Source of the DNA: Parabacteroides faecis
GTDB taxonomy: Bacteria > Bacteroidota > Bacteroidia > Bacteroidales > Tannerellaceae
Direction of reading: 5' to 3'
Length of the DNA: 64,000 bases
NCBI RefSeq assembly: GCF_014647375.1
Contig: NZ_BMPB01000001.1
Coordinates: 62,001 to 126,000, forward strand
A program made the translations under genes and the position numbers. This document shows positions 36,201 through 43,200 of this stretch, piece by piece. The notes beneath the pieces were generated by a model. That model was not told the origin of the DNA. It ran no database searches and saw only the letters and a list, made by a program, of their open reading frames with translations. How positions within the stretch are numbered: position 1 is the first letter of the stretch; each line of letters opens with the position of its first letter.

Positions 36201-36553
36201 ACCTTCCCTGTTATTTTCACAACATCTTTCTGTTGGTTAACTGTTGCCAGAGACAAGACAACCTGATGGTTTGCTTTCAAGACATAGGAAACGGCAGCCT
36301 GTCGTGCAATCAGTTCCATAATGTCTTTAATATCACCGTTCTTTACATCGATAGATATGATTTTATTCAAATCCGATAGCTCATCATTATAAAAGAAGCG
36401 ATAATCACTCACTTTTTCTATTTCTTTGATTACCTCACGCACCGGCCGGTTCTTCATTGTGAGGGAAATCTGGCTTATTGCTGCGATACTTGAAGAAACA
36501 AGTAGTATTCCACACAAAAAAGCCCGTATTAAAAACTGCTTGATGTTACTCAT
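33227..36553 (-). CDS. SusC/RagA-family TonB-dependent transporter with STN domain (locus C)
   Basis: This 1108-residue protein has a signal peptide (FLCGILLVSSSIAAISQ), an STN domain (about residues 30-98, MKNRPVREVIKEIEKVSDY) and a carboxypeptidase-regulatory domain (from about residue 112, ITGKVIDDQGEGVIGANV). The motif LDEVVVVGYGTQKKLNVTGA leads into the plug (VIVDGVEQSFNNIDANE, ILKDASAAIYGARAGNGVIL). The barrel ends SVSLGLNVTF. It should import the locus C glycan and signal to the FecR encoded 248 bp upstream. The frame is intact. Unlike loci B and D there is no antisense TAnnTTTG at its start codon. Confidence 0.96.
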   Translation of the reverse strand: MSNIKQFLIRAFLCGILLVSSSIAAISQISLTMKNRPVREVIKEIEKVSDYRFFYNDELSDLNKIISIDVKNGDIKDIMELIARQAAVSYVLKANHQVVLSLATVNQQKDVVKITGKVIDDQGEGVIGANVMEKGTTNGTITNMDGEFSLEVPNKATLQISYIGFNTQEIPVNGQKTFTIRMTEDTQSLDEVVVVGYGTQKKLNVTGAVATLKNEELVKSPVASTTNALVGRLPGLIAKQKSGQPGFDAADINIRSFGSALVIVDGVEQSFNNIDANEIESVSILKDASAAIYGARAGNGVILVTTKRGQSGKPNISFNGTLTSQSYTNFPEPVNAGQYATLFREAQINSGIPENQTKFSEEDIAKYFAGNDPQYPSTNWYDEIMKKSALQQQYNLTIRGGTDVVKYYTFLGYLSQDGMFKGGNTGYRRFNVRSNLDVNLTSDLTFSLDLSAIKDDVRQSNRPASEEWFWMDFFDSTPTSHASFPDPTKVPHIGPGPFNAIINTHEDLGGYDKTYKNTLNGAFTVNYKVRPVPGLSAKLKLNYQQVSYDRKNWTKQNDIWDYDYATDTYTLYGKSMPTSLKQEFHKNQVITGQFSLNYDRVINKDHAINGLALVEIIDYNNGNFSAYRENYVTSAIDQLFAGGTINQQANGSASVSGRASFVARANYAYQGKYLLEATARYDGSPNFPKDKRWGFFPSLSAGWRMSEEAFIKNNLTWIDNLKLRAGVSQTGFDSVGAFQYLTGYKFEGYNVLGGKEVPGLTTTGIANTNISWETMTLYNVGLDLSVLNNKLYSEIDVFYRKRDDMLGTRVVSLPNTFGATLPSENINSQSTRGFEVLIGHRGNFGEFSYDISGNVSWSRSKWIHYDEPDYTDPDDIRLKKKSGQWIDVYNAYKSDGLFTSQEEIDNLGYDMDGMGNTSLRPGDIKILDLNNDGEVDWRDASTIGSGGTPHIIYGINLNMKYKGFDLSVFAQGAADYYVQLQSGNINIDGVRTPFKVIWNERWTPENNDRNAIIPRQKIGQTTNNWNSDYWYKNASYLRLKNLTLGYTFDKGLIRNLRMENLRLFVVGTNLFAINPLRKYGLDPETPDATRGWSYPVTKSVSLGLNVTF

Positions 36554-36801
36554 TTTTAAGTGTTTTTTTAATAGTAAATGGATTATAAATAGTAACTTTA
36601 CAAGCTAAAATCGGATATAAAGATTCCCACGCGGTCAACCCGCCAGTTGACTGTGTAATAAGTATGATTTATAAACTCCGATTTAAGCTAAAAAACTTTG
36701 TATAAGGGGCAGCTTTCATCAGAAGTTGTCCCTTTCTTTTATTCTCTTTATCTATCTCATAAGCAATTCATTTAAAGTTAACAATACTCCGTTAATTCAC
36801 T
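36554..36801. other. fecR-susC intergenic region, locus C, with nested inverted repeats
   Basis: AGCTAAAATCGGA (36603-36615) and TCCGATTTAAGCT (36677-36689) form a 13-bp inverted repeat with one mismatch, and the pairing extends into the A+T-rich TATAAA flanks. Inside the loop GTCAAC and GTTGAC (about 36634-36651) make a second dyad. A plus-strand terminator follows at 36704-36743. No clear susC promoter was found. Confidence 0.45.
36704..36743 (+). terminator. Antisense-oriented intrinsic terminator upstream of locus C susC
   Basis: AAGGGGCAGCTT (36704-36715) pairs with AAGTTGTCCCTT (36723-36734) over 12 bp using two G-U pairs, with a 7-base loop, and TCTTTTATT follows. On the minus strand those wobbles become A-C mismatches, so the structure fits a plus-strand transcript, antisense to the susC leader. 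No plus-strand gene ends here. Confidence 0.55.
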
Positions 36802-37809
36802 CTATTTTCTCTCACTCAGGAGAATCGTGTCTCCAAGTGATTCGTACATGATCGGGGATGTCAGGCTGATGATCTCAAATACGTTATCCAGGCTATTATT
36901 TTTAATGACACCGGAGAAGCGGTACTGTTTGATCTTTTCTGACTTGAATTCGATCTGCACATTATACAAGCGGTTCAAACGTATAGCAATCTCATTCAAT
37001 GTTTCCCCTTTAAATGCCAGTTCATTATCCCTCCACATGCTTGCATAAGCTATATTCTCCGGACTATCAACTACCAATATTTCACTTTTCCGGCTAAAAG
37101 CAACCTGTTGGGCAGGAGACAATACAGTTGAGTGTTTTCCTGCCGTTGCCCGAATACTACCGGAAAACAATGTGGCAACAACACCGTCATCTTCTTTATA
37201 GGCTTTTACATTAAATGTAGTACCCAACGCTTCGACATCCAGTCCTCCGGCTTTTACGATAAAACGATGTTCCTTATCTTTTGCGACTTCGAAATAAGCT
37301 TCTCCACGCAAATCGACAACCCGGTCCTCCACACCATAATTACTATTATATATTATTTGTGTATGAGAATTCAGCCAGACTTTCGTACCATCCGGTAAAG
37401 TAACACTCGCCCGTTGTCCTTTTTCAGCTTCTACCATATACTCTTTAACCTCCGCCATAGACTGACGAGTATATAGATGAGAGGTTATACCGACTACTAC
37501 ACATAAAATAACAGCTGCCGCATATTGTCCCCAACGAAGCAAACGTCTCCTGTTCTGTTTCCGATCGTTCTTCTGCAGTACAATCTTATCTGTATTTATC
37601 CGGTCTCTTATCTGATTGAACATCCGGAGCTGAACCTCTTCGGAAATCTCCTTTGTTGCAGATTCATGCCAGCGCTGGCGATAGAAAGTCAAAATATCTT
37701 CCTGAGAATCAACCTCCCGGAACCAGGCCAACAACTGTTGTTCTTCTTCCGGCGAAGTTTCTCCCCGCATAAAACGATCCAGTAATAATATCTTAGTGTT
37801 ATCCATCAT
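36802..37809 (-). CDS. FecR-family anti-sigma factor (locus C)
   Basis: This is a 335-residue inner-membrane anti-sigma factor. The cytoplasmic start is LLLDRFMRGETSPEEEQQLL. A membrane helix lies near residues 92-108 (WGQYAAAVILCVVVGIT). The FecR domain has VTLPDGTKVWLNSHTQIIY, VVDLRGEAYFEVAKDKEHRF and VEALGTTFNVKAY. The DUF4974 end is AIRLNRLYNVQIEF to YESLGDTILLSERK. It lies after the sigma gene, but a strong terminator separates the two, so its level may be set separately. It should relay binding at the SusC STN domain to the sigma factor, which it may share with the divergent FecR of locus D. Confidence 0.95.
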   Translation of the reverse strand: MMDNTKILLLDRFMRGETSPEEEQQLLAWFREVDSQEDILTFYRQRWHESATKEISEEVQLRMFNQIRDRINTDKIVLQKNDRKQNRRRLLRWGQYAAAVILCVVVGITSHLYTRQSMAEVKEYMVEAEKGQRASVTLPDGTKVWLNSHTQIIYNSNYGVEDRVVDLRGEAYFEVAKDKEHRFIVKAGGLDVEALGTTFNVKAYKEDDGVVATLFSGSIRATAGKHSTVLSPAQQVAFSRKSEILVVDSPENIAYASMWRDNELAFKGETLNEIAIRLNRLYNVQIEFKSEKIKQYRFSGVIKNNSLDNVFEIISLTSPIMYESLGDTILLSERK

Positions 37810-37862
37810 CTTTATTTTATATTGTATATCCTAAAATCGTACTGTTCCCTTACAAGGGATAT

Positions 37863-37889
37863 AAAAAAAGGATGTCTTTAACATCCTTT
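37863..37889 (-). terminator. Intrinsic terminator between sigma and fecR genes of locus C
   Basis: Minus-strand AAAGGATGT (37889-37881) pairs perfectly with ACATCCTTT (37875-37867) around a 5-base loop, and a T-run follows immediately. The stem includes the last three sense codons of the sigma gene; its stop codon begins the loop. Readthrough would be needed to express fecR from the sigma promoter. Confidence 0.82.
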
Positions 37890-38474
37890 AATCATCAAAA
37901 GCATCAATATCGCCAAATTAGTATCGTCCGAAAGCTTTTGTTTTATAAAACGCAGCGCTCTATACAATTGCGTTTCAACTGTTTTTTCAGAAATAGACAA
38001 ACGGGCTGCAATCTCTTTATTCGACAGATGATGACGTCTGCTTAAATGGAAAATATCCTTTCTAGAAGGGGGAAGTTGTTCAACCAATGTATCAATATAT
38101 TCCTTTAGTGAGTCTGCATCTATATTCTCTTCCATCAGTGATTCGGTCTCTATAGACTGGTCTTTCAAAGTAATATTGACTTGTTCCGATTGCAGACGAT
38201 TTTCTGTTTCTTTATATACCAGATTCCGGGCAATAGCAAATAGATAGGAATCAAACCCCAGTTCAGGATCTATATTTGTGCGTTTCTCCCATATTTTCAG
38301 AAAAACAGTTTGCGTCAGATCTTCAGCCAGGGATTTATCATATAGAAGAGACTGGATAAAATTAAACACCCAGGAACTATATTTCCAGTAAACAACCTCA
38401 AACGCTTTTTCATCTCCCAGCTTCAAACGAAGCAAAACATCCGAGTCTATTGTGGCTATTGCGTGTTTTTTCAT
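37878..38474 (-). CDS. ECF-type RNA polymerase sigma factor (between loci C and D)
   Basis: This 198-residue ECF sigma has region 2 (DEKAFEVVYWKYSSWVFNFI, SLAEDLTQTVFLKIWEKR) and region 4 (LPPSRKDIFHLSRRHHLSNK to LSISEKTVETQLYRALRFIK). It ends in a short hydrophobic tail (NLAILMLLMIKGC). Its gene is the only sigma gene for two flanking FecR/SusC systems: the minus-strand FecR downstream and the plus-strand FecR starting 89 bp away. A perfect -7 element precedes it. It should be held at the membrane by one or both FecR proteins and released when a SusC binds its glycan. Confidence 0.95.
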   Translation of the reverse strand: MKKHAIATIDSDVLLRLKLGDEKAFEVVYWKYSSWVFNFIQSLLYDKSLAEDLTQTVFLKIWEKRTNIDPELGFDSYLFAIARNLVYKETENRLQSEQVNITLKDQSIETESLMEENIDADSLKEYIDTLVEQLPPSRKDIFHLSRRHHLSNKEIAARLSISEKTVETQLYRALRFIKQKLSDDTNLAILMLLMIKGC

Positions 38475-38496
38475 CTCTCCTCTCCGTTGACATTGA

Positions 38497-38526
38497 CAAA
38501 GATAACATTTTATCCTTAGTTCATAA
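38497..38526 (-). promoter_or_regulatory. Promoter for the locus C/D sigma gene
   Basis: Minus-strand TATCTTTG (38504-38497) matches TAnnTTTG, 23 bp before the ATG. The upstream element is TATG after 18 bp (38526-38523), an imperfect -33. Confidence 0.55.
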
Positions 38527-38536
38527 AGGACTAAGT
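38515..38536. promoter_or_regulatory. Inverted repeat midway between divergent sigma and fecR genes
   Basis: CTTAGT (38515-38520) and ACTAAG (38531-38536) form a 6-bp dyad with a 10-base spacer. It overlaps the -33 region of the sigma promoter in the 88-bp divergent gap. It could be an operator; support is weak because the arms are short. Confidence 0.3.
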
Positions 38537-38562
38537 CACTTTATATCTAACGAGGAAATTAT

Positions 38563-39534
38563 ATGAAAGAGGAACCATTTGAATTGATCATAAAATATCT
38601 GCAAGGGCAATTGGATGAACAAGGGATAAATGATTTCTATTCCTGGGTGAATGAGAATGCTGAAAACAAAAAAGTATTCTTTGAAACTAAGGCTATCTAT
38701 GATGCCTGCCATTCCAATAAAATGCATGATGATATAGATAAAAGCTGGAACCGTCTTTTGAAAAAGAAAAACAATCGGCAGAAAAAAATCAAATGGCTTC
38801 AGTTTGGCAATTACGCAGCTGTTTCCTTCATCACGGTCTGTCTTACTTCGTTATTTCTGACTCTGAATAAAGAGGAAGATAAAATAGCTACACGATATAT
38901 CGGTGGGGATGGCCTGAATGCAGACATCGTCGAACTTCCGGATGGAACACAGGTCTGTCTAGGATCAAAAACCGTATTCTATTATGAAAATGACTACGGC
39001 AAAAGGCAAAGAACTGTCTATTTGGAAGGAGAAGCCTATTTTGTAGTTGCCAAACAAAAGGATAAACCTTTTATCGTAAAAACGAAGGAACAGAATATTG
39101 AAGCGTTGGGTACTAAATTCAATGTCACTGCCTACGCTTCCGACTCCCTGCTTACCACTACATTACTGGAAGGTGTTGTTCGCCTAACAACAGACAACAT
39201 TTCCCATCAAACCGTATTAAGACCGAATCAACAATTTATCTATAACAGAAATACACATCTGACCGATATTAAAAAAGTGGATGCCAAACAATTCACTGCC
39301 TGGACAACAGGATATTACTATTTCCCGGAACAAAGTCTGGAAGCCATGTTATACCGTTTGAGCCATGTTTACGGCGTACAGTTCACTGTCGAATCTGATG
39401 CTCTGAATAAACGAACTTTTACAGGTACTTTCTACCGCGGACAAAGTATAAAAGATATTATGGAGATCATCAACCTTTCCATTCCAATCAAATACAAGAT
39501 TGACGATCATCATATAACCGTTTCTGAAATATAA
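38563..39534 (+). CDS. FecR-family anti-sigma factor without its own sigma gene (locus D)
   Basis: This 323-residue protein has the usual FecR build. The cytoplasmic start is FELIIKYLQGQLDEQGINDF. One membrane helix lies near residues 85-103 (YAAVSFITVCLTSLFLTL). The FecR domain has VELPDGTQVCLGSKTVFYY, TVYLEGEAYFVVAKQKDKPF and IEALGTKFNVTAY. The DUF4974 end is AMLYRLSHVYGVQFTV to YKIDDHHITVSEI. No sigma gene lies on its strand; the nearest is the divergent one 89 bp away. I saw no TAnnTTTG promoter on the plus strand in the gap. It precedes the locus D susC by about 155 bp and should receive its signal. Confidence 0.94.
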   Translation: MKEEPFELIIKYLQGQLDEQGINDFYSWVNENAENKKVFFETKAIYDACHSNKMHDDIDKSWNRLLKKKNNRQKKIKWLQFGNYAAVSFITVCLTSLFLTLNKEEDKIATRYIGGDGLNADIVELPDGTQVCLGSKTVFYYENDYGKRQRTVYLEGEAYFVVAKQKDKPFIVKTKEQNIEALGTKFNVTAYASDSLLTTTLLEGVVRLTTDNISHQTVLRPNQQFIYNRNTHLTDIKKVDAKQFTAWTTGYYYFPEQSLEAMLYRLSHVYGVQFTVESDALNKRTFTGTFYRGQSIKDIMEIINLSIPIKYKIDDHHITVSEI

Positions 39535-39581
39535 ATAATAGCTAATCTTAAAAATGTAAGGATATGAGTGAGTAAAGTGGT

Positions 39582-39677
39582 AAAAGAAAAAAGAAGAGAA
39601 AATCTTGCCGGATTCTCTCTTCTAAAATGTGTGAATCAATTAAACTCCCATTGCCGTGGGATCATGTTTAATCTTAA
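39582..39677 (-). ncRNA. Predicted cis-antisense sRNA to the locus D susC leader
   Basis: The terminator is on the minus strand: AGAAGAGAGAATC (39623-39611) pairs with GATTTTCTCTTCT (39604-39592) over 13 bp with one G-U pair and a 6-base loop, and TTTTTCTTTTA follows. On the plus strand the same site has an A-C mismatch and no T-run. A minus-strand TACTTTTG (39691-39684) sits against the presumed susC ATG and would start a transcript near 39677, giving about 95 nt. Position, size and orientation match the locus B candidate and the DonS-type antisense RNAs of Bacteroides glycan loci. Confidence 0.6.
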
Positions 39678-39683
39678 AACATT

Positions 39684-39691
39684 CAAAAGTA
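39684..39691 (-). promoter_or_regulatory. Antisense -7 element abutting the locus D susC start codon
   Basis: TACTTTTG on the minus strand is a perfect TAnnTTTG. Read on the plus strand it forms CAAAAGTATG with the ATG at 39691, just as locus B has CAAATGTATG at its susC start. No TTTG is found at the -33 distance. Confidence 0.5.
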
Positions 39692-42600
39692 TGAATAATC
39701 AACATATAGTTGTTTCTGTAAATCTGAAAAGAACTATAAAAATTATGAAATTAACCGTGTTAATGCTAACCGTTTGCCTGTCGCAAATGGTCGCCGCAAC
39801 TTATGCGCAAACAACAAAACTGAATGTTTCCGCTAAAGAAGAAACATTAGAAAATGTACTGAAACAGATAGAAAAACAATCGGAGTTCCTGTTTTTCTAT
39901 AATCTGGAAGAGATCAACAAAAATGAAAAAATCTCTATCAGTAAGAAAAATGCCAATATCCAGGATGTCTTAGAAACTATCGCTACAAAGACAGGCTTGA
40001 GATATACTATTAAAGACCGTCACATTGTGCTGACTACAGAGCATGCTTCAATGTCTGCCATCTCACAGCAATCACAGAAAGTAACAGGTGTGATTAGTGA
40101 TGCTATGGGACCTGTCGCCGGTGCAAATGTCATTCAGAAAGGAACTACCAACGGTACAACGACTGATATCGATGGAAAATACTCTATTGACGTACCAGCC
40201 AATGCAACATTAGTCGTTTCTTTTATCGGTTATACACCGCAAGATGTAGCAGTAAAAGGCCAAAGTGTTATCAATATTCTTTTAAAAGAAGATACACAGG
40301 CTCTGGAAGAAGTGGTAGTTGTCGGTTATGGTACGATGAAGAAAAAAGACTTGACAGGTGCTGTAGCCTCTGTTAAGATGGACGATACCCCAGTCGGAAC
40401 TGTTTCTACCGTCAGCCATGCTTTGGCTGGTAAAGCTGCCGGTTTGCAGGTAAGTACGATCAGTGCACAGCCGGGCGGTCAGTCTACTTTTCGTATCCGT
40501 GGTGCAGCTTCCTCCGATAAAGCAGGAAACGACCCATTGATCATTATCGACGGCTTCCCGGTAAGTGCACCGGATGGATTGGATAGTGGTAACCAGTATA
40601 AAGATGGTAACAAAGACAACATCCTGGGCTCTATCAACCCGAATGATATCGAATCTATCGAAGTTTTGAAAGATGCCAGTTCAACTGCTATCTATGGTGC
40701 ACGTGCCGGTAACGGTGTGATCATCGTAACGACGAAACGCGGTAAAAGCGGAGCTGCTAAAGTACAGTATTCCGGTTCTGTGTCTGTTCAGGATATCGCT
40801 AAGTCTTATGAGATGCTGGATGCTTCCGGTTTTATGCAGGCAACAAACAACTATAACCGTGAGTTGTGGTTACGTACGAACGGTGTCGGTATTTATGGAG
40901 GAAAGTCTGAATCTGAAATCGGAACTCCTTTTGTCCCGACTTATACGGCCGACCAGATTGCCAATCCGGCAAACAATACAAACTGGTTTGACGAGATCTC
41001 TCGTTTGGGTTTCCAGACTTCACACAACTTATCGATTACAGGCGGTAACGACAATACAAAGTATTTGATTTCCGGAAACTATTTCAAACAGGACGGTGTG
41101 ATCAAAAATAATGCAATGGAACGTTATTCTGCCCGTGTTAATCTGGATCAGAAATTGAGCAAATATGTGAAAATGGGTGTGAATCTGAATGTTTCACGAA
41201 ATGAATATGACAATATTCCATTAGGAGACGGACAGAATGAAAATGCAGGTATTCTGGTTTCCGCCGCTCAATTCAATCCGGCATTACCAATCCGTGACGA
41301 AAATGGTGATTATTCGATGAACTCCGACGCTTCTTTCCTGCCGAACCCTGTATCTCTACTGGATATTACAGATAAGACAACAAAAGAACGTCTGTTAGGA
41401 AATGTATTCTTTGAAGTCCGTCCGATCCAGGATTTACTGCTGAAAGCAAACTTCGGTATCGATCGTAACTACCAGAAACGTAAACAGTACATGCCGACTA
41501 CCACACTTTACGGAGCCAGAGAGAATGGTTCTGCATATGTAGCTCAGGCTGATAACTCGGATTACCTGATGGAATTGACAGCCAACTACTCCAAACAGAT
41601 CGGTGAACATAACTTTGGTGTATTAGCTGGTCATTCATATCAGTTGTTTACGTACGAAATGTTGTCAGGTAAGAGCAATGACTTCATTACAGACGGTTTC
41701 TTATATAATAACCTGGGAGCAGGTAACGCCAAACGCCCGACCGTCGGTTCTAGTGCAACAAAATCCCGCATGGCATCTTTCTTTGGACGCGTAAACTACT
41801 CTTTTAAAGATCGCTATCTATTGACCGCCACGATTCGTACAGATGGTTCTTCCAACTTTGCAGAAGGAAACCGCTGGGGTGTTTTCCCATCTGTTGCTGC
41901 CGGTTGGAGATTCCTGGAAGAAGATTTTATGTCACCATTGAAAAACGTTCTGTCCAATGGTAAATTACGTTTAAGCTATGGTGAAACCGGTAACTCCAAT
42001 GTAGGTGATGTGGCTTACAGCTACTATAAAGTTAAAGACCGCAATAATATATTCGGAGGTTCTATGATCAACGGTGTTTATCTGGATCAGTTGGGTAATG
42101 GTGCCCTGACCTGGGAAACAACACGCGAATGGAACGTTGGATTGGATTTGGGATTCCTGGACGGACGTGTCAATGTAACAGCTGAATATTATCATAAGAA
42201 TATCTCGGATCTGCTGAATGAACGTACTTTGCTTTCTTATAACGAAGTAAACAAAATCATTGCAAACGTTGGTAAAACACAAAGCCAGGGTTTTGAATTG
42301 ACTATCAATACAACGAATATCCGTAATAAAGATTTCGAATGGACTTCTGACCTGACCTTCTCTTTGTATCGTGACAAATGGAAAGAACGCGACCCGAACT
42401 GGAAGCCGAAAGCGTATGACGAATATAACGGTTGGATGCGTTACTATTCCGGTTACCTGTCAGATGGATTAGTTCAGCCGGGTGAAACAATCGACCATAT
42501 GCCGGGTGCATTGCCTGGACAGGTAAAGATTAAAGACATCGATGGTTATGTATATGAAGCTGATGGTTCTATCAAAGTAGACGAACATGGTATCCCGATG

Positions 42601-43167
42601 AAGACAGGTAAACCTGACGGCAAGCTGGATGATGCCGATAAGGTGATTTACGGAAGTAAAGACCCGGGCTACTTAATGGGATTCAATAATACATTACGTT
42701 ATAAAAACTTCGATTTCAATATCTATTTCTACGGCCAGTTCGACAAATTATCTGCCGGCAGTTACAAGAAGACTTGGATCAGTAATAACGTAAACGACTT
42801 GCGTCGTGGTTATAACCAGCCGACTTCCATCAAAGATATCTGGAGTTCAGCAAACCCGAATGGTACACTGCCTGGTTATTTCCAGACAGAAAGTGCATAT
42901 GGTACAGGTGATTATTATTACGAAAAGACCTGGTTTATCCGTTGCCGTAATATTACGTTAGGTTATAATATCCCGCTCAAGACCAGTAAACACATTTTGT
43001 CGAACGTACGTGTTTACTTTGATGTGAACAATCCGTTTATCATTACTCCGTACACAGGTCTTGATCCTGAAACCGATGTCTCAAGTGACAAGACCGATGC
43101 AGCACAGTTGCAATGGGCTTATCCGAACGTTCGCACATATAGTTTCGGTTTGGATATTACATTCTAA
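39691..43167 (+). CDS. SusC/RagA-family TonB-dependent transporter with STN domain (locus D)
   Basis: From the ATG at 39691 this is an 1158-residue transporter. ATGs at 39664 and 39745 and a GTG at 39568 are other in-frame starts; I prefer 39691 because its context matches the locus B susC and the length is similar. The signal peptide ends VAATYAQ. The STN domain (about residues 42-105, EETLENVLKQIEKQSEFLFF) and a carboxypeptidase-regulatory domain (about 122-195) follow. Then come LEEVVVVGYGTMKKKDLTGA, the plug (IIIDGFPVSAPDGLDS, VLKDASSTAIYGARAGNGVI) and the barrel, ending SFGLDITF. It should import oligosaccharides released by the GH16, GH89 and GH31 enzymes encoded downstream. Confidence 0.95.
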   Translation: MNNQHIVVSVNLKRTIKIMKLTVLMLTVCLSQMVAATYAQTTKLNVSAKEETLENVLKQIEKQSEFLFFYNLEEINKNEKISISKKNANIQDVLETIATKTGLRYTIKDRHIVLTTEHASMSAISQQSQKVTGVISDAMGPVAGANVIQKGTTNGTTTDIDGKYSIDVPANATLVVSFIGYTPQDVAVKGQSVINILLKEDTQALEEVVVVGYGTMKKKDLTGAVASVKMDDTPVGTVSTVSHALAGKAAGLQVSTISAQPGGQSTFRIRGAASSDKAGNDPLIIIDGFPVSAPDGLDSGNQYKDGNKDNILGSINPNDIESIEVLKDASSTAIYGARAGNGVIIVTTKRGKSGAAKVQYSGSVSVQDIAKSYEMLDASGFMQATNNYNRELWLRTNGVGIYGGKSESEIGTPFVPTYTADQIANPANNTNWFDEISRLGFQTSHNLSITGGNDNTKYLISGNYFKQDGVIKNNAMERYSARVNLDQKLSKYVKMGVNLNVSRNEYDNIPLGDGQNENAGILVSAAQFNPALPIRDENGDYSMNSDASFLPNPVSLLDITDKTTKERLLGNVFFEVRPIQDLLLKANFGIDRNYQKRKQYMPTTTLYGARENGSAYVAQADNSDYLMELTANYSKQIGEHNFGVLAGHSYQLFTYEMLSGKSNDFITDGFLYNNLGAGNAKRPTVGSSATKSRMASFFGRVNYSFKDRYLLTATIRTDGSSNFAEGNRWGVFPSVAAGWRFLEEDFMSPLKNVLSNGKLRLSYGETGNSNVGDVAYSYYKVKDRNNIFGGSMINGVYLDQLGNGALTWETTREWNVGLDLGFLDGRVNVTAEYYHKNISDLLNERTLLSYNEVNKIIANVGKTQSQGFELTINTTNIRNKDFEWTSDLTFSLYRDKWKERDPNWKPKAYDEYNGWMRYYSGYLSDGLVQPGETIDHMPGALPGQVKIKDIDGYVYEADGSIKVDEHGIPMKTGKPDGKLDDADKVIYGSKDPGYLMGFNNTLRYKNFDFNIYFYGQFDKLSAGSYKKTWISNNVNDLRRGYNQPTSIKDIWSSANPNGTLPGYFQTESAYGTGDYYYEKTWFIRCRNITLGYNIPLKTSKHILSNVRVYFDVNNPFIITPYTGLDPETDVSSDKTDAAQLQWAYPNVRTYSFGLDITF

Positions 43168-43200
43168 TCAGTATAAACAGATAAAAACAAAGATAAAGTC

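Noticed and set aside
37863-38562. Invertible or phase-variable promoter between loci C and D
   Set aside because: No long inverted repeats flank the region and no recombinase gene is in the window.
39568-39690. GTG start at 39568 for the locus D susC
   Set aside because: It would add 41 residues before the signal peptide and run through the predicted antisense terminator region. The ATG at 39691 shares its context with the locus B susC.
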